A DNA stretch of 64,000 nucleotides from Chloroflexota bacterium (lineage in GTDB: Bacteria; Chloroflexota; Anaerolineae; Anaerolineales; Anaerolineaceae). The DNA lies in contig JAJUJY010000004.1 of the NCBI GenBank assembly GCA_029265085.1, forward strand, positions 3,854 through 67,853, written 5' to 3'. Of this stretch, positions 16,280-26,200 are shown in pieces. The notes beneath the pieces were generated by a model. It was given only the letters and a program-made list of their open reading frames with translations, made no database searches and was not told the DNA's origin. Numbering within the stretch: the stretch's first letter is position 1; every line of letters starts with the position of its first letter. The position numbers and the translations under genes were made by a program.

Positions 16280-17173
16280 TTACGATCCCGGAAATGACGC
16301 TTTCCCATACATCTTTTCCAGTACAAACACAACGACCCACGGCATGACTGCGGCAAAAATACCCAGCGTCTGGTTTGATTCACCCAATAGAACCGCCGGT
16401 ACAAGATTGCTCAACGCATGAAACAAGATGGCGAGCAGGACGCTTTTTGTATTGTTATATACCCAGGCGTAAATATACGATATCCCCACCAGTGATATGG
16501 TCTGGCCCAATAGAGACATCAAGATGGTGATTACGATGCCGATCAGGGGCACTCCCGATATCCCCGACAGGGTGTAATAAATTGTGATTGGATAATGCCA
16601 AACCGCCCAAATGATGCCTAATATCCAGATTGATTTATTGACATCAAAGCGAGATTGTAAATAGGGTTGTAAATATCCGCGCCACCCCGGTTCTTCTCCC
16701 AATCCGCTCGACAGGATCTGGCGCAAAAACAGAATCAATATAATCGATACTGAACCAATCGCCAAAAATCCCCCCTGGGTCATTCCGAACGCCATTCCGA
16801 TCAATTTGGGAACCAATGAAAGGATGACTGCGATACCAACAACCATCAAATACCATTTGCCGCCAACCCGCCATTTTACAATGCGGCCAATCAGATCAAC
16901 GATTCCCTGTTTTCCTGATTCGAGAAATGTTACAACAAACGCCGCAAGGATCGGACCATACACCGCGAAACTGAATAATAACCGTGCCAATGTTTGTTGG
17001 GGTGTTTCAAGATCCATCCCAGCGTTCTGCTCATAGCTCATTGGCGAGGGCAGCTGAAAGCCGTATTTTTCAGCCAAAACAATGGCTGATATCCAGCAAG
17101 CCCAGGTAATTCCGAAGGCCAGCAAAAGATAGATAATTGGCTTGTGCTTCATGATCTGCTCTTTCTCTCCCAT
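16280..17173 (-). CDS. CPBP-family intramembrane metalloprotease-like protein
   Basis: The 297-residue protein has about eight membrane helices and all CPBP motifs: GEEPGWRGYLQP (EExxxR), WAVWHYP (FxxxH-type) and FHALSNL (HxxxN). These supply the Glu and His residues of the glutamic/CAAX-type protease, so unlike the protein at 11656 it should be active. It probably cleaves a prenylated or membrane peptide. The start at 17173 has GAGGTGG upstream; an inner ATG at 17152 is possible. Confidence 0.85.
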   Translation of the reverse strand: MGEKEQIMKHKPIIYLLLAFGITWACWISAIVLAEKYGFQLPSPMSYEQNAGMDLETPQQTLARLLFSFAVYGPILAAFVVTFLESGKQGIVDLIGRIVKWRVGGKWYLMVVGIAVILSLVPKLIGMAFGMTQGGFLAIGSVSIILILFLRQILSSGLGEEPGWRGYLQPYLQSRFDVNKSIWILGIIWAVWHYPITIYYTLSGISGVPLIGIVITILMSLLGQTISLVGISYIYAWVYNNTKSVLLAILFHALSNLVPAVLLGESNQTLGIFAAVMPWVVVFVLEKMYGKASFPGS

Positions 17174-17678
17174 TTCTCCACCTCATTTTTCGACTGTAAC
17201 GGTATGGTGCAGCGGCAAGCGCTGTAGAAACCCCGCAAAACAAACCCGGTTCACGCCGCTTTCAGGCCGCGCAATGCCGGCTGGCTGCAGCGGATATTGG
17301 CCCGCTCCCTGGCGGCAAGCGATCGATTCTCTATGAACATATTCCAAACCGGGATTTGTTTACGGTTCTTATTCTACTTCGTACTGGGAAAAAAAGTCCA
17401 ATATCTCCTTGCCAACCTGTTCCGGACATTCCAGATAGGAGAAATGCCCGCATTCGTTCAACAACACCAGCCGGGATCCTTTAACCTGGATATAACCTGT
17501 CCGCGAGGCAAGGTGATCATCTTCCAATTCAATATGCAGAAAACCCTGCTTTCACCGGCGGTTGCGCAGCCGTTAGCCTTGCCCTATGGATCAGCCTGAC
17601 AGCGCAGGAATGGCGTTGAGCCAACAACCGAACGGATCAAATTTTACAAGAAGCTGTGCCGTTACGCCGGCTGGCTGA
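17174..17678. other. Stretch without an intact gene
   Basis: Apart from the decayed hydrolase fragment listed at 17369-17551, nothing convincing is seen. Frames on both strands are short and show no family features. Confidence 0.5.
17369..17551 (-). pseudogene. C-terminal remnant of an alpha/beta hydrolase
   Basis: The minus strand reads a frame of about 60 codons ending at a TAA at 17369. It contains LLNECGHFSYLECPEQV, the catalytic-histidine region that ends many alpha/beta hydrolases, then a final helix. Just upstream the frame hits a TGA (17552-17554) and no other hydrolase motif is found, so only the tail is left. Confidence 0.6.
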
Positions 17679-18110
17679 TTATCCCTTAACTATTTTCAAT
17701 ATCAAAACAATGGATAAAGCAGCCAGCGAAAGCCAGATGAGAATAATGATCGCGGCGGCAGCCCGGCTGACAGGTTTTCCCTGACCGATGATTTCCGCGG
17801 CCTTCTCCCGGCTTTCAAGCATGACCGCTTCCGGAATCATGGAAAGCGCAATTTTGACTCCCAACGGGATCAGCACCAGGTCATCTAGATAGCCGAGGAT
17901 GGGAATAAAATCCGGGATCAGGTCGATGGGACTGAACGCATACCCAACCACAATCCCCGCAAAAATTCTGGCATACAGCGGAACCCGCGGGTCTTTGTAC
18001 GCCAGATAAAGCGCATAGGTTTCAGTTTTTAGTTTTTTGGCTTGCTGCTTCCATTGTTCAATCAATCGCTTCACAAAATCATCCTTCCCGGCAGATCGCA
18101 TTCCACGCAA
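17679..18110 (-). CDS. DUF1232 (YkvA-type) membrane protein
   Basis: The 143-residue protein contains the DUF1232 core PIDLIPDFIPILGYLDDLV (about residues 62-80), and a C-terminal membrane helix. Members are small membrane proteins of unknown function. The N-terminal part is basic and helical. An inner start at the second Met (18101) is possible. It is followed on the same strand by its neighbours only at some distance, so it is probably a single gene. Confidence 0.85.
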   Translation of the reverse strand: MRGMRSAGKDDFVKRLIEQWKQQAKKLKTETYALYLAYKDPRVPLYARIFAGIVVGYAFSPIDLIPDFIPILGYLDDLVLIPLGVKIALSMIPEAVMLESREKAAEIIGQGKPVSRAAAAIIILIWLSLAALSIVLILKIVKG

Positions 18111-18136
18111 TTTTTGAGCCGGTCACGTTGGCAGCA

Positions 18137-18508
18137 TCAGACATGCTGGTCAAAGAGAATGGGATTACCATCCGGGTCCATTACCATAAAACTGGCGGGG
18201 CCGGTTGTATTATCATCTGCTTCGCTCACCAACGCAACCCCTTGTGCTTTCAGTTGGCGCTGCAGGTCGCGCACGTCTGTAAAAGTATCCAACTTCCTGG
18301 CATGGCTATCCCAACCGGGATTAAATGTTAACATATTCGTCTCGAACATTCCTTGAAAAAGGCCAATCACGTAATCGCCATTTTTCAAGATCAGCCAGTT
18401 TTGCGAAATATCGCCGCCAAAGACTGTGAAGCCGAGTTTTTCATAAAAGTTCTTTGAAGCCGTGATATCCTTCACGGCCAAACTAACCGAAAATGCCCCG
18501 AGTTCCAT
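18137..18508 (-). CDS. VOC-family (glyoxalase-fold) protein
   Basis: The 123-residue protein is a one-domain vicinal-oxygen-chelate protein: it starts with [22 protein letters not shown] and ends in [17 protein letters not shown], the two beta-alpha-beta-beta-beta halves. Known members include antibiotic-resistance, bleomycin-binding and dioxygenase-like proteins, so the substrate is open. GGAGGT lies 7 bases before the ATG at 18508. It lies just upstream of the DUF1232 gene on the same strand and may be co-transcribed with it. Confidence 0.88.
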   Translation of the reverse strand: MELGAFSVSLAVKDITASKNFYEKLGFTVFGGDISQNWLILKNGDYVIGLFQGMFETNMLTFNPGWDSHARKLDTFTDVRDLQRQLKAQGVALVSEADDNTTGPASFMVMDPDGNPILFDQHV

Positions 18509-18625
18509 ACTTCAACCTCCATTCTGCATGGTACGACAACTGCGTATATTGTGCCTGACCCCATCTAAGCGGCCGCAAAATTCTATTTGAGCACAGCATA
18601 GATGGGGTGCTATCAGGTGATCAAC

Positions 18626-19015
18626 TCACAAGCCAAGTGCCTGCTTGCGTTCGCGGACTGCGGCGGCAAGAAGTTCTCGAAGCGATTCCTGCTCGCACTC
18701 ATCCACAGATCGGATTTTGATATGCCGCAGCTTCTTGCCTGTGCCTTCCAGCCTGTTTTTCGGATCCGGCAGGTCTGCACCCTGATAAAATCCCAAATTG
18801 ATCCAATGGTCGAAAGGCATGAGATACACCATCCCCTCGATCATTTTCTTTGGCCCAAAGCCGTACGTGGCCGCGCGGTCCCCCAATCGAACCACTTCGT
18901 GCGCATCCGGTTTGACTTCCAGGATGATCTGGCGCAGTCGGACCATCACAGGCTGTAGCGAAGCGCTGGTGATGGCAAGAAGATCGTCAAAGGAACCCAA
19001 TATTGCTGTGGACAT
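18626..19015 (-). CDS. DUF1801-domain protein
   Basis: The 129-residue protein matches the DUF1801 family (YdhG-like): a helical start, VMVRLRQIILEVKPDAHEVVRLGDRAATYG, and the beta-rich middle MVYLMPFDHWINLGFYQGADLPDP. These small cytosolic proteins have no settled biochemical role. GGAGGAGAT is found just before the ATG at 19015. It belongs to a series of minus-strand single genes. Confidence 0.82.
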   Translation of the reverse strand: MSTAILGSFDDLLAITSASLQPVMVRLRQIILEVKPDAHEVVRLGDRAATYGFGPKKMIEGMVYLMPFDHWINLGFYQGADLPDPKNRLEGTGKKLRHIKIRSVDECEQESLRELLAAAVRERKQALGL

Positions 19016-19091
19016 GATTATCTCCTCCGCTGGTCAAAAATGCAAGCCGCAAAGACGCGGCGGGCGCAAATGGGGCGGTCAGCAAAGCAGA

Positions 19092-20117
19092 TCACCTTAA
19101 TTTCATTTCCTTTTTAAAGAAGGCATCAAGGCGAGCTTCTGTGACATCCACCAGCCTGACCAGGTATGGATCATTCAATTTGTCCAATATTGCCCGCGAC
19201 TGGGCGATCATCTCCTTACTGCAGCGATACGTCTCTTGCACCCGCCTGGTATCCTCCCGCAAAAGTTGAGCGGTTTTCTTGGGATTCTTGAGCTGGCGTA
19301 TGTCATCCAAGCCCAAAGTTACATAAGAATAGTGCCCATTGGCCAAATCGTCTTCCAGGTCATTCCAATCATCGATCATCTGAATGGCGGCGCCAAACAA
19401 CAGGAAGACCTCCCAATAATCCGCAATGAGCGCAGCTTTCCCAAGCCGCTCCAGGCTCAACATAAAAGGTGTAACCGCGTTGGCTCCTTTGGCGCCAAGC
19501 TCTTTGGGGTTATCCAGCCGGTAGGGACTGGCCTTGCCCCGCATCGATTTTTCCTTAATCTCCGCTTCTAAAAACAACGTGCGCATGCGGTGCATAATTT
19601 CCAGGTTTATTTTGGTAACACCAAAAATATTGAGCGCGATTGTTTCATACTCAGCAATAAAAGCCTGCGCGGTCAGGATCTCAACCGGAGAAGGCGCATC
19701 GCTGTCCACGTTGGCATCCAAAATCCCATATCCGGCCACCGCGAACAAACCAGCCCGCAAGATTTCCCCAAAATTATGGACGAACGCTTCTAACCCTTCC
19801 TCATCCATCCAAACCGCCAGAAACGCAAACACCGGATACGCATCTTTAAAGTATTGCAGGCGGTTGCTTTTCCATTGGGTCACATCAAAACCAAGCGGCG
19901 CGCTGAATTCTCTTAACAATTGCTTCGCTTGATCGTCTAATCCCTTGAAGGCCGAGAGCAGCCCGACATCAACTTTGATATTTTGGACCCAATCTAAAAA
20001 TGAAACTTGATTCGCCAGAAAGGGCGCCATGACGGCTGCCCAAAAGGCTTCTTTATCGCGGTGATAAATTTGCAGTATGGTTGGGGCGAATCGTTCGAAA
20101 GCGGTTTTCTGTTCCAT
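19092..20117 (-). CDS. Class 1 isoprenoid-enzyme-fold protein
   Basis: The 341-residue all-helical protein has one clear aspartate-rich motif of the polyprenyl-synthase/terpene-synthase type, QMIDDWNDLEDD (about residues 246-257). The matching first motif is weak: DANVD at 134-138 (DxxxD) may replace the usual DDxxD. It is similar to proteins catalogued as class 1 isoprenoid biosynthesis enzymes, which may condense or cyclise prenyl diphosphates, but it lacks other biosynthetic genes nearby. GGTGAAGC precedes the ATG at 20117, a weak ribosome site. Confidence 0.7.
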   Translation of the reverse strand: MEQKTAFERFAPTILQIYHRDKEAFWAAVMAPFLANQVSFLDWVQNIKVDVGLLSAFKGLDDQAKQLLREFSAPLGFDVTQWKSNRLQYFKDAYPVFAFLAVWMDEEGLEAFVHNFGEILRAGLFAVAGYGILDANVDSDAPSPVEILTAQAFIAEYETIALNIFGVTKINLEIMHRMRTLFLEAEIKEKSMRGKASPYRLDNPKELGAKGANAVTPFMLSLERLGKAALIADYWEVFLLFGAAIQMIDDWNDLEDDLANGHYSYVTLGLDDIRQLKNPKKTAQLLREDTRRVQETYRCSKEMIAQSRAILDKLNDPYLVRLVDVTEARLDAFFKKEMKLR

Positions 20118-20637
20118 AGCTTCACCTGATACCCACGATTGTTAAACCCTTAATTCCCCCCAACGATTGATCATCCGGGTTCCTGGCACGCAGCAGCTTT
20201 GCCGTAACGCGGATCATCAAAATATGCGGTAAAAACGGACCATTCTTCTTGGAGCAAAAAGAGTGACTATTTTGATAATCATTATACATAAAACCGGGTG
20301 TGTATTGGAGATTCGTTTCTCGCCAAAAATACGCCCGGTTTCCTGCAAAAACACTATGGCCAATACCACCATCAAATAAGCCAGGGTACCTAGCGCGGTT
20401 CCCAATACAAACACGGTCAAAAACGCCAGCAGCGGCGGGTAACCGGCTGAACCGAGAATTGAAATGCGCTGGTTGTGCGCAGCCCGGGCGTTATGTGCAG
20501 CAGCAGGGAGCGCCGTTCACCTTTGGCCGGATTGCATCAAATCATTTCCTTCCGCCGGGTTGGATGGGGCAGGCAGTGCCTGCTGCCGCCTGGGAGCGGC
20601 AGGGGTGACACGGGGCGAAGATGGAATGTTAGTGGTA
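20118..20637. other. Decayed region on the left side of the AT-rich island
   Basis: No intact gene is seen. On the minus strand a frame open from about 20512 to 20217 encodes a hydrophobic stretch (LTVFVLGTALGTLAYLMV) that may be a leftover of a membrane protein. ATAATCATTATA at 20275-20286 recurs at 23113-23124 on the far side of the island. Base composition drops sharply just after 20637. Confidence 0.4.
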
Positions 20638-21489
20638 TTAGGTGGTGGAATTTCGTAACTCGTCTACTTGTGTAATCTCTCGATCCACTGAATTATCAAC
20701 AAATTCTATCAGCAATTCAACAAACGAAATAATTGATTCTGCTTTTTGCTCATCATCTTCCACAAGTTTATGATGACGTGGATTTCTTAGAATTGAGTAT
20801 GCTCCTATCATCAAACTATTTAGATTTGCAGTGTAATCTTTACCATCCACCTTATATACCAGCCTGCTTTTTTCTCCCTCATACGCGGCTTTTATCAATC
20901 TGTTTCCATATAGATTTGTGTCACCCGAAAGCCGTTTAAGCAAGTGATCTTCAAAATGAGTAAAGGCATTTTCGATGGCGGCTTGTGGATTGTGAATTCG
21001 AGTTTCTCTTGAGATATTCGAAGATAATCTTGATCGCTCTTTACGTAAATCTTCACGAAGAAGAGATATTATCGCGGCTGGCAAAAACCAAACAAGATAC
21101 ACACTGATAAAAATTCTTAACGATAAATCAATATTTAGAAATTTCACCGAAAGATATGCGGCATAAAATGCAATAAAAATGTTAGGAAAAATGATACAAG
21201 TTCTTATGTATGGATATTTCCTTACTTGATTTGATAACCAACTTGTTGACTTGTCCCAGACAATCATTCCTAAATCCAAAGCAAGGAAGGCGAACAATAC
21301 TATTAGTGCACCAATAAATCCAATGACCGTCCAATAAATAAAATCTTGGGTTGTCCCACTTGTACTTCCCTTGTAAATTCCTGTCCCAATCGTATAAAAA
21401 GCAAGTAATCCTGCAAAAATCCTATTTATAAGAGGATATTTTTCGACAAGTTTGTCAATAAAATCGTTTTTCATCATTTTTCTTATCAT
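20638..21489 (-). CDS. Membrane protein with C-terminal Ymh/HEPN-like domain
   Basis: The 283-residue protein has four membrane helices (about residues 24-40, 49-77, 94-118 and 123-144). Its C-terminal domain (about 165-275) resembles the TIGR02391 (Ymh) family: HNPQAAIENAFTHFEDHL at the start, then SLMIGAYSILRNPRHHKLVEDD, with the hallmark RNPxxH. R235 to H240 fits the Rx4-6H motif of HEPN ribonucleases, so a membrane-tethered RNase is a plausible reading. The gene is AT-rich and lies 133 bases after the kinase gene on the same strand. The Ymh assignment is by eye. Confidence 0.6.
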   Translation of the reverse strand: MIRKMMKNDFIDKLVEKYPLINRIFAGLLAFYTIGTGIYKGSTSGTTQDFIYWTVIGFIGALIVLFAFLALDLGMIVWDKSTSWLSNQVRKYPYIRTCIIFPNIFIAFYAAYLSVKFLNIDLSLRIFISVYLVWFLPAAIISLLREDLRKERSRLSSNISRETRIHNPQAAIENAFTHFEDHLLKRLSGDTNLYGNRLIKAAYEGEKSRLVYKVDGKDYTANLNSLMIGAYSILRNPRHHKLVEDDEQKAESIISFVELLIEFVDNSVDREITQVDELRNSTT

Positions 21490-21622
21490 CCTTGACTAAC
21501 CGCCTAACGGCAACTGTTACCGGTAGGATGAGGATTTGGCAAAAAACTCAAAACTACAAAAACCTAAAAATCGCGGCACGTACCCACCTACCCTCTGTAC
21601 ACCGTGTGTAGATGAATGCAGT

Positions 21623-22951
21623 TTAAAAAGGGATTTCAAATTCATCACTTTCTGGCGGCTTGTTAATTTCACGAAGCCCTTCCCTAAGTAATGGGTGTAA
21701 TTTATCAATTTTTATGGCTGCATATGACCATTTGGTAGCTTCACTGTTATTTCGGAAAATATCGAGTGTCATTCTTGCTAATCCTATATCTTTTATTTCA
21801 TGAACAATTCTCGCTAAAACTTCTCGAACATACCACCTGTTATGACTAAATCCCATGTTGAGTAGTCTATTAATAATCATTCTCTTTATAACAAAATCAT
21901 CAATTTGTACAAAAACTCTTTCATAAAAACTGGCCACAGTATCACAGTATGAAAATGTTAAACTACCACTGACATATTCATCATACGTTTGAAAGATATT
22001 AATAAAAGATTGGTGTTGGGTTAGCACCATTTTCTTAATAACTTCAGTCGGTGTTCGTGGTAGTATTTCCAAAAAGATATCTTCATTATCAGAATTATCC
22101 AAGAATAATCTTACAAGCTCAGTAAGGCCTTTGGAGTCTACAGTTCCTAGAAATGGATCAACGAGTTCCCAAATCAGTTTTTGTGCTAATTCTGTTGGTG
22201 CTTCGATATTGTATTCTTTTTTGGTTAGTAACTGAAAATCATCAGAAAGCTCTTTTGTTGTTTGGTAACGTTTTTCTGGGTCGTTGTCGATACATTTTTG
22301 AATTATATAGACGAATTTACCTTCCAAACCCGTTAAATTTGGGACAGGAAAAACTGGGCGTGGTGTGAGCATCTGATACAAAATTTTGCCGAGTGAATAA
22401 ATGTCTGACCGTACATCGGCTTGAGACAGGTCAGATATCTGCTCTGGAGCGGCGTATATAACCGTGCCAAGTTGGTTGCCTTGAACTGTTAGTGTTGTAG
22501 TATCCCTTGTAACAAAGCGCCCAATACCAAAATCTGTAATCATAACCCTGTCGTTTTTTAGAATAAGAATATTATGTGGTTTAATGTCTCTGTGAATAAC
22601 TCCTGATTCATGGGCATACTGTAAGCCGTCTAGAATTTGCTGAAAAATTAATCTACGTCTATTTTCATCTTGACGTAAATCCGTCAAGATGTCATTTAGA
22701 TTGCATTCAGCAAGTGGCATTACGAAATATGGTGGATCTGCATCAAGATTGGAATATAAAACCTTAACTATGTTAGGATGGTCAAGTTTTTCCATAATCC
22801 TTACTTCACGTCCAAATCTTTTTGCATCTTCGAGAGAATATGGCTTGGCAAGTCGTTTAACTGCCACTTTTCTACCATCATCAACTACAGCTCGGAAAAC
22901 CTCGCCAAAACCACCAGAACTTATTTTTGATTCCACCCTTAAAGTTGGCAT
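21623..22951 (-). CDS. Eukaryotic-type Ser/Thr protein kinase with helical C-terminal domain
   Basis: The 442-residue protein has a complete kinase domain: glycine loop SSGGFGEVF (11-19), Lys32 in VAVKR, Glu49 of helix C, HRDIKPHN (120-127), DFG (140-142) and APE (168-170). The remaining 180 residues or so carry no membrane helix; they are helical and may be HEAT/ARM-like, probably for binding. There is no PASTA domain or membrane anchor, unlike cell-wall-sensing PknB. The gene is strikingly AT-rich against its GC-rich flanks, so it was likely acquired. It is upstream of and probably co-transcribed with the membrane protein at 20638. Confidence 0.85.
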   Translation of the reverse strand: MPTLRVESKISSGGFGEVFRAVVDDGRKVAVKRLAKPYSLEDAKRFGREVRIMEKLDHPNIVKVLYSNLDADPPYFVMPLAECNLNDILTDLRQDENRRRLIFQQILDGLQYAHESGVIHRDIKPHNILILKNDRVMITDFGIGRFVTRDTTTLTVQGNQLGTVIYAAPEQISDLSQADVRSDIYSLGKILYQMLTPRPVFPVPNLTGLEGKFVYIIQKCIDNDPEKRYQTTKELSDDFQLLTKKEYNIEAPTELAQKLIWELVDPFLGTVDSKGLTELVRLFLDNSDNEDIFLEILPRTPTEVIKKMVLTQHQSFINIFQTYDEYVSGSLTFSYCDTVASFYERVFVQIDDFVIKRMIINRLLNMGFSHNRWYVREVLARIVHEIKDIGLARMTLDIFRNNSEATKWSYAAIKIDKLHPLLREGLREINKPPESDEFEIPF

Positions 22952-23299
22952 TTATGTTTATCCTTTGAAATTTGCCGTGCATATTTATTAGACTATGCCC
23001 AACAATTAATCTTAAAGATTACTGATACACCCCACTATGCTCTACGCCAAACCGTAACACACCCCCAAAACCACCTGATCATTATTCATACGCAAAAACA
23101 ATAAACATCTCAATAATCATTATATATACAATCCAAAAATCCATCGCCAATTTCCCCTCAGCAATCTCCCCCCTCCAAAAACTCCCGCCCAAAAACCGGC
23201 CTGCCCCTCCCGGCGCTGTGCTACAATGTTCCTGGGGGAAACGGCTGCCGCTGCACTCCCACCAACGCTCTGCCCTTCTATTCACCTGGAGAACCACAC
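22952..23299. other. AT-rich stretch upstream of the kinase, then GC-rich
   Basis: No gene is seen. The left part probably holds the kinase promoter. ATAATCATTATA at 23113-23124 repeats a 12-mer from the other flank. From about 23160 the DNA turns GC-rich and TACAAT (23222-23227) may be a -10 box for the secreted protein. Confidence 0.4.
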
Positions 23300-26200
23300 A
23301 TGCCGCCATACCGGGGGATTCGCTGCCTGCCGCAAGCGCTGCTGCTGCTTGCGCTGTTGGTCGTTCTGCCGCTGCGCCCTGCCGCCGCAAATGGGCCGCG
23401 CAGTGCGCCAAACTACCTGATCATCACCGCCGATGCCTATCAAGCCGGGCTGGCCGGGTTTGTCAGCCTCAAGCAGTCGCAGGGTTTCAACGTCACGGTT
23501 GCGCCGCTGAGAAAGACCGGCGCGGCCAAAGAGCAGATCAAGAGCTTCATTGCCGCGCAGTACGCCGGCGCCAACCGCCCGGACTACCTGCTGCTGGTTG
23601 GGGATGTCAACAACGGCGCGGACAGCCTGCCCGCCTGGCCGTTTAAAACCTACGCCAATTTCTACACCGACCTGTACTACGCCACGATGGACGGCAACAG
23701 CGACTACCTGCCGGATATCCTGGTCGGGCGCTGGCCGGTGCGCACCACCGCCCAGCTTGCCAACCTGGTCTCCAACCAGTTGGCCTATTCCGGCGTGAGC
23801 GGCACCGAAGCCTGGGTCAAGACCGCCGCCTTTATTGCCACCGATGACGCCAGCTATGCCGCCACTGCCGAAGGCGCGCATAATGCCGTGATTCAGGACC
23901 GCACCACCCCCCTCGGCTACACCGGCACCTTTCCCAACCATCCCCAACCCGGCGGTGACCGGCTCTACGCCGTCAGTTATGCGGCCGGCAGCAGCGAAGT
24001 GCGCGCCGCGCTCAATGCCGGGCGCGGGCTGGTGGTCTATAACGGCTACGGCAGCCAGACCAGTTGGTCCGGCCCGCTGCTGACTCAGGCGGATGTGCGC
24101 GCGCTGGAAGCGCCGCCCATTCCATTGGTGGCCGGGTTTGCCGGTTACACTGCCGACTATAACGCGGACGAATCCTTTGCCGAGACCTGGCTGGTGCAGG
24201 CGGGTAAGGGTGCGCTGGCCTACCTGGGCGCGTCCAACGCCACCGACTGGGACCGCAACGCGCTGCTGGAAAAAGAACTCTACAAAGCCCTCCTTTCCGA
24301 CCCGCTCCACCCGCCCAGCCTGGCCCAGGCGGTCGCGCAGGCGCAGGAGGTATTCCGGATCGTCTATCCCGACGACGCGCGCTATTACCGCGAGGCCTAC
24401 AACCTGTTTGGCGACCCCAGCCTGGAACTGGTGCTTGCCCCGCGCGCAGCGGATTTTGCGCTCCACCTGGAACCGCCCCAACCAGAAACCTGCCAGTCCG
24501 GGCAGCCCTTTGCCGCCCTGAGCCTGAGCGCGCTGAACGGATTCCAGTCGCCGGTGATCCTCAGTGCTAACCATGCTGCGCTGCAGTTCTCCGCCAACCC
24601 GCTCACCCCGCCGGGCACCAGCAGCCTGTCGCTCTCGGGCACGCTGCCGCCTGCCGGAACCCTCCCGCTGACCATTACCGGCACCTCCGGCGCGCTGGTG
24701 CGCACGCTCAATTTTGAGCTGGTGCTGCCCGCGCCGCCGTCCGCGATTCCCACCCTCAGCGCGCCCGCCGACCTGGCGGTCAACCAGTCCCTGCGCCCCA
24801 CCTTCGTGTGGACGGCCGCCCCCGGAGCCAGCCGTTACAACCTGCAAATTGCCGCGAGCGCCGATTTTTCAGCCCCGCTGGTGTTTGCGCAGAACGGCAT
24901 CGAAACCACCTCGTTCAGCCTGCCCTTCGACCTGGAGGCCGGTGCGCTGGTTTACTGGCGCGTGCAGGCCGAGAACGCCTGCGGCAGCACCGATTTTTCT
25001 GCGGCGAGCCGTTTTCGCACCATCCCCGGGCAGGGCGATTGTCCGGCAGGCATGTTCCCGGCCGTCCTTTCCGCTGCCGATTTTGAATCCGCGCCCGCCG
25101 GGTGGAGCCTGGACGGTTCCGGCGGCAGTTGGAGCCTGAGCAGCAGCAGCGCCCATTCCCCGGCGTCATCCTACCTCGCGGCCGCACCGGTCACCGCCAG
25201 CGACCAGCGCCTGATCTCGCCCGATGTTGCCCTGCCCGCGCTGGAACTGCCGCTCGGCCTGAGTTTTTGGAACCGCTACGACCTGGAAACCAACGGCGTC
25301 TCCTGTTTTGATGCCGCCCTGTTGGAAATCAGCAGCGACCACGGCGCAAGCTGGCAGCCGCTCACCGCCCGCCGCCTGCTGAACCAACCCACCACCGGCA
25401 CAATTGTCTCGCTGTACGGCAATCCGCTGGGCGGGCTGCAAGGCTGGTGCGGCCAAAAAGATTGGTCGCAGGCCTGGGTGGACTTAAACGACTACGCCGG
25501 TCAAACCGTGCGCTTCCGCTTCCGCCTGGGCAGCGACAGCTCCACCGCCAGCCCGGGCTGGTGGGTGGACGACTTCCGCGTGCAGTCCTGCCGCAGTTAC
25601 GCCCCCGCGCTGGCAGCACAGCCAGAATCAGCGGTTGCTGCGCCCGGCCAGTCCGCCCAATACGCGCTCACGCTGACCAACCTGGGCAACACCGCCGATA
25701 CCTACACCTTGCAGGTCAGCGGCAATACCTGGGCCGCGCTGCCCGCGCAGACCGCCTTTGCATTGGATACCGGTCAGAGCAGCACCTTCGGGGTTGAAGT
25801 CCAGGTCCCCGCCGGGGCAGCCGGCGCCAGCCAGGATACCGTTGTATTGACCGCCGTCTCGGATACCCAGCCAGCCCGCACCGCCGTGCTGGAACTGACC
25901 ACCACCGCGCGCAGCTACGGCGTGCAGCTTTCCGCGGACAGCACTTCCGCAGCGGATGCCCCCGGCACAGACCTGACCTACCCGCTGACCGTCACCAATA
26001 CCGGCAACGACAGCGATACATTTGAATTTTCCGCGCAGTCCAGCCTGGGCTGGCAGGTCACTTTGCCGCCGCCGCTGACCCTGGCCGCCGGTGCCAGCCA
26101 GGAGGTGTCCGTCCGGGTGCGCATTCCCGTCAGCGCCCCGGCATACCAGGCTGAAACCACCCTGCTGCAGGCCGCCTCGCAGGACAATCCGGCCGCCAGT

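Noticed and set aside
18558..18608. Inverted repeat ACCCCATCTA/TAGATGGGGT as terminator
   Set aside because: The 10-bp arms are separated by 31 bases and no T-run follows on either strand, so it is not a convincing terminator.
21623..22951. The kinase as part of a known BREX/Pgl or cell-wall PknB system
   Set aside because: No pgl/brx genes lie nearby, and the protein lacks PASTA domains and a membrane helix; only the second membrane gene accompanies it.
23282..24847. Long minus-strand frame (521 codons) with Gly- and Arg-rich translation
   Set aside because: It lies wholly opposite the C25-like gene, in very GC-rich DNA where antisense frames stay open by chance. Its translation has no domain-like pattern and no ribosome site.
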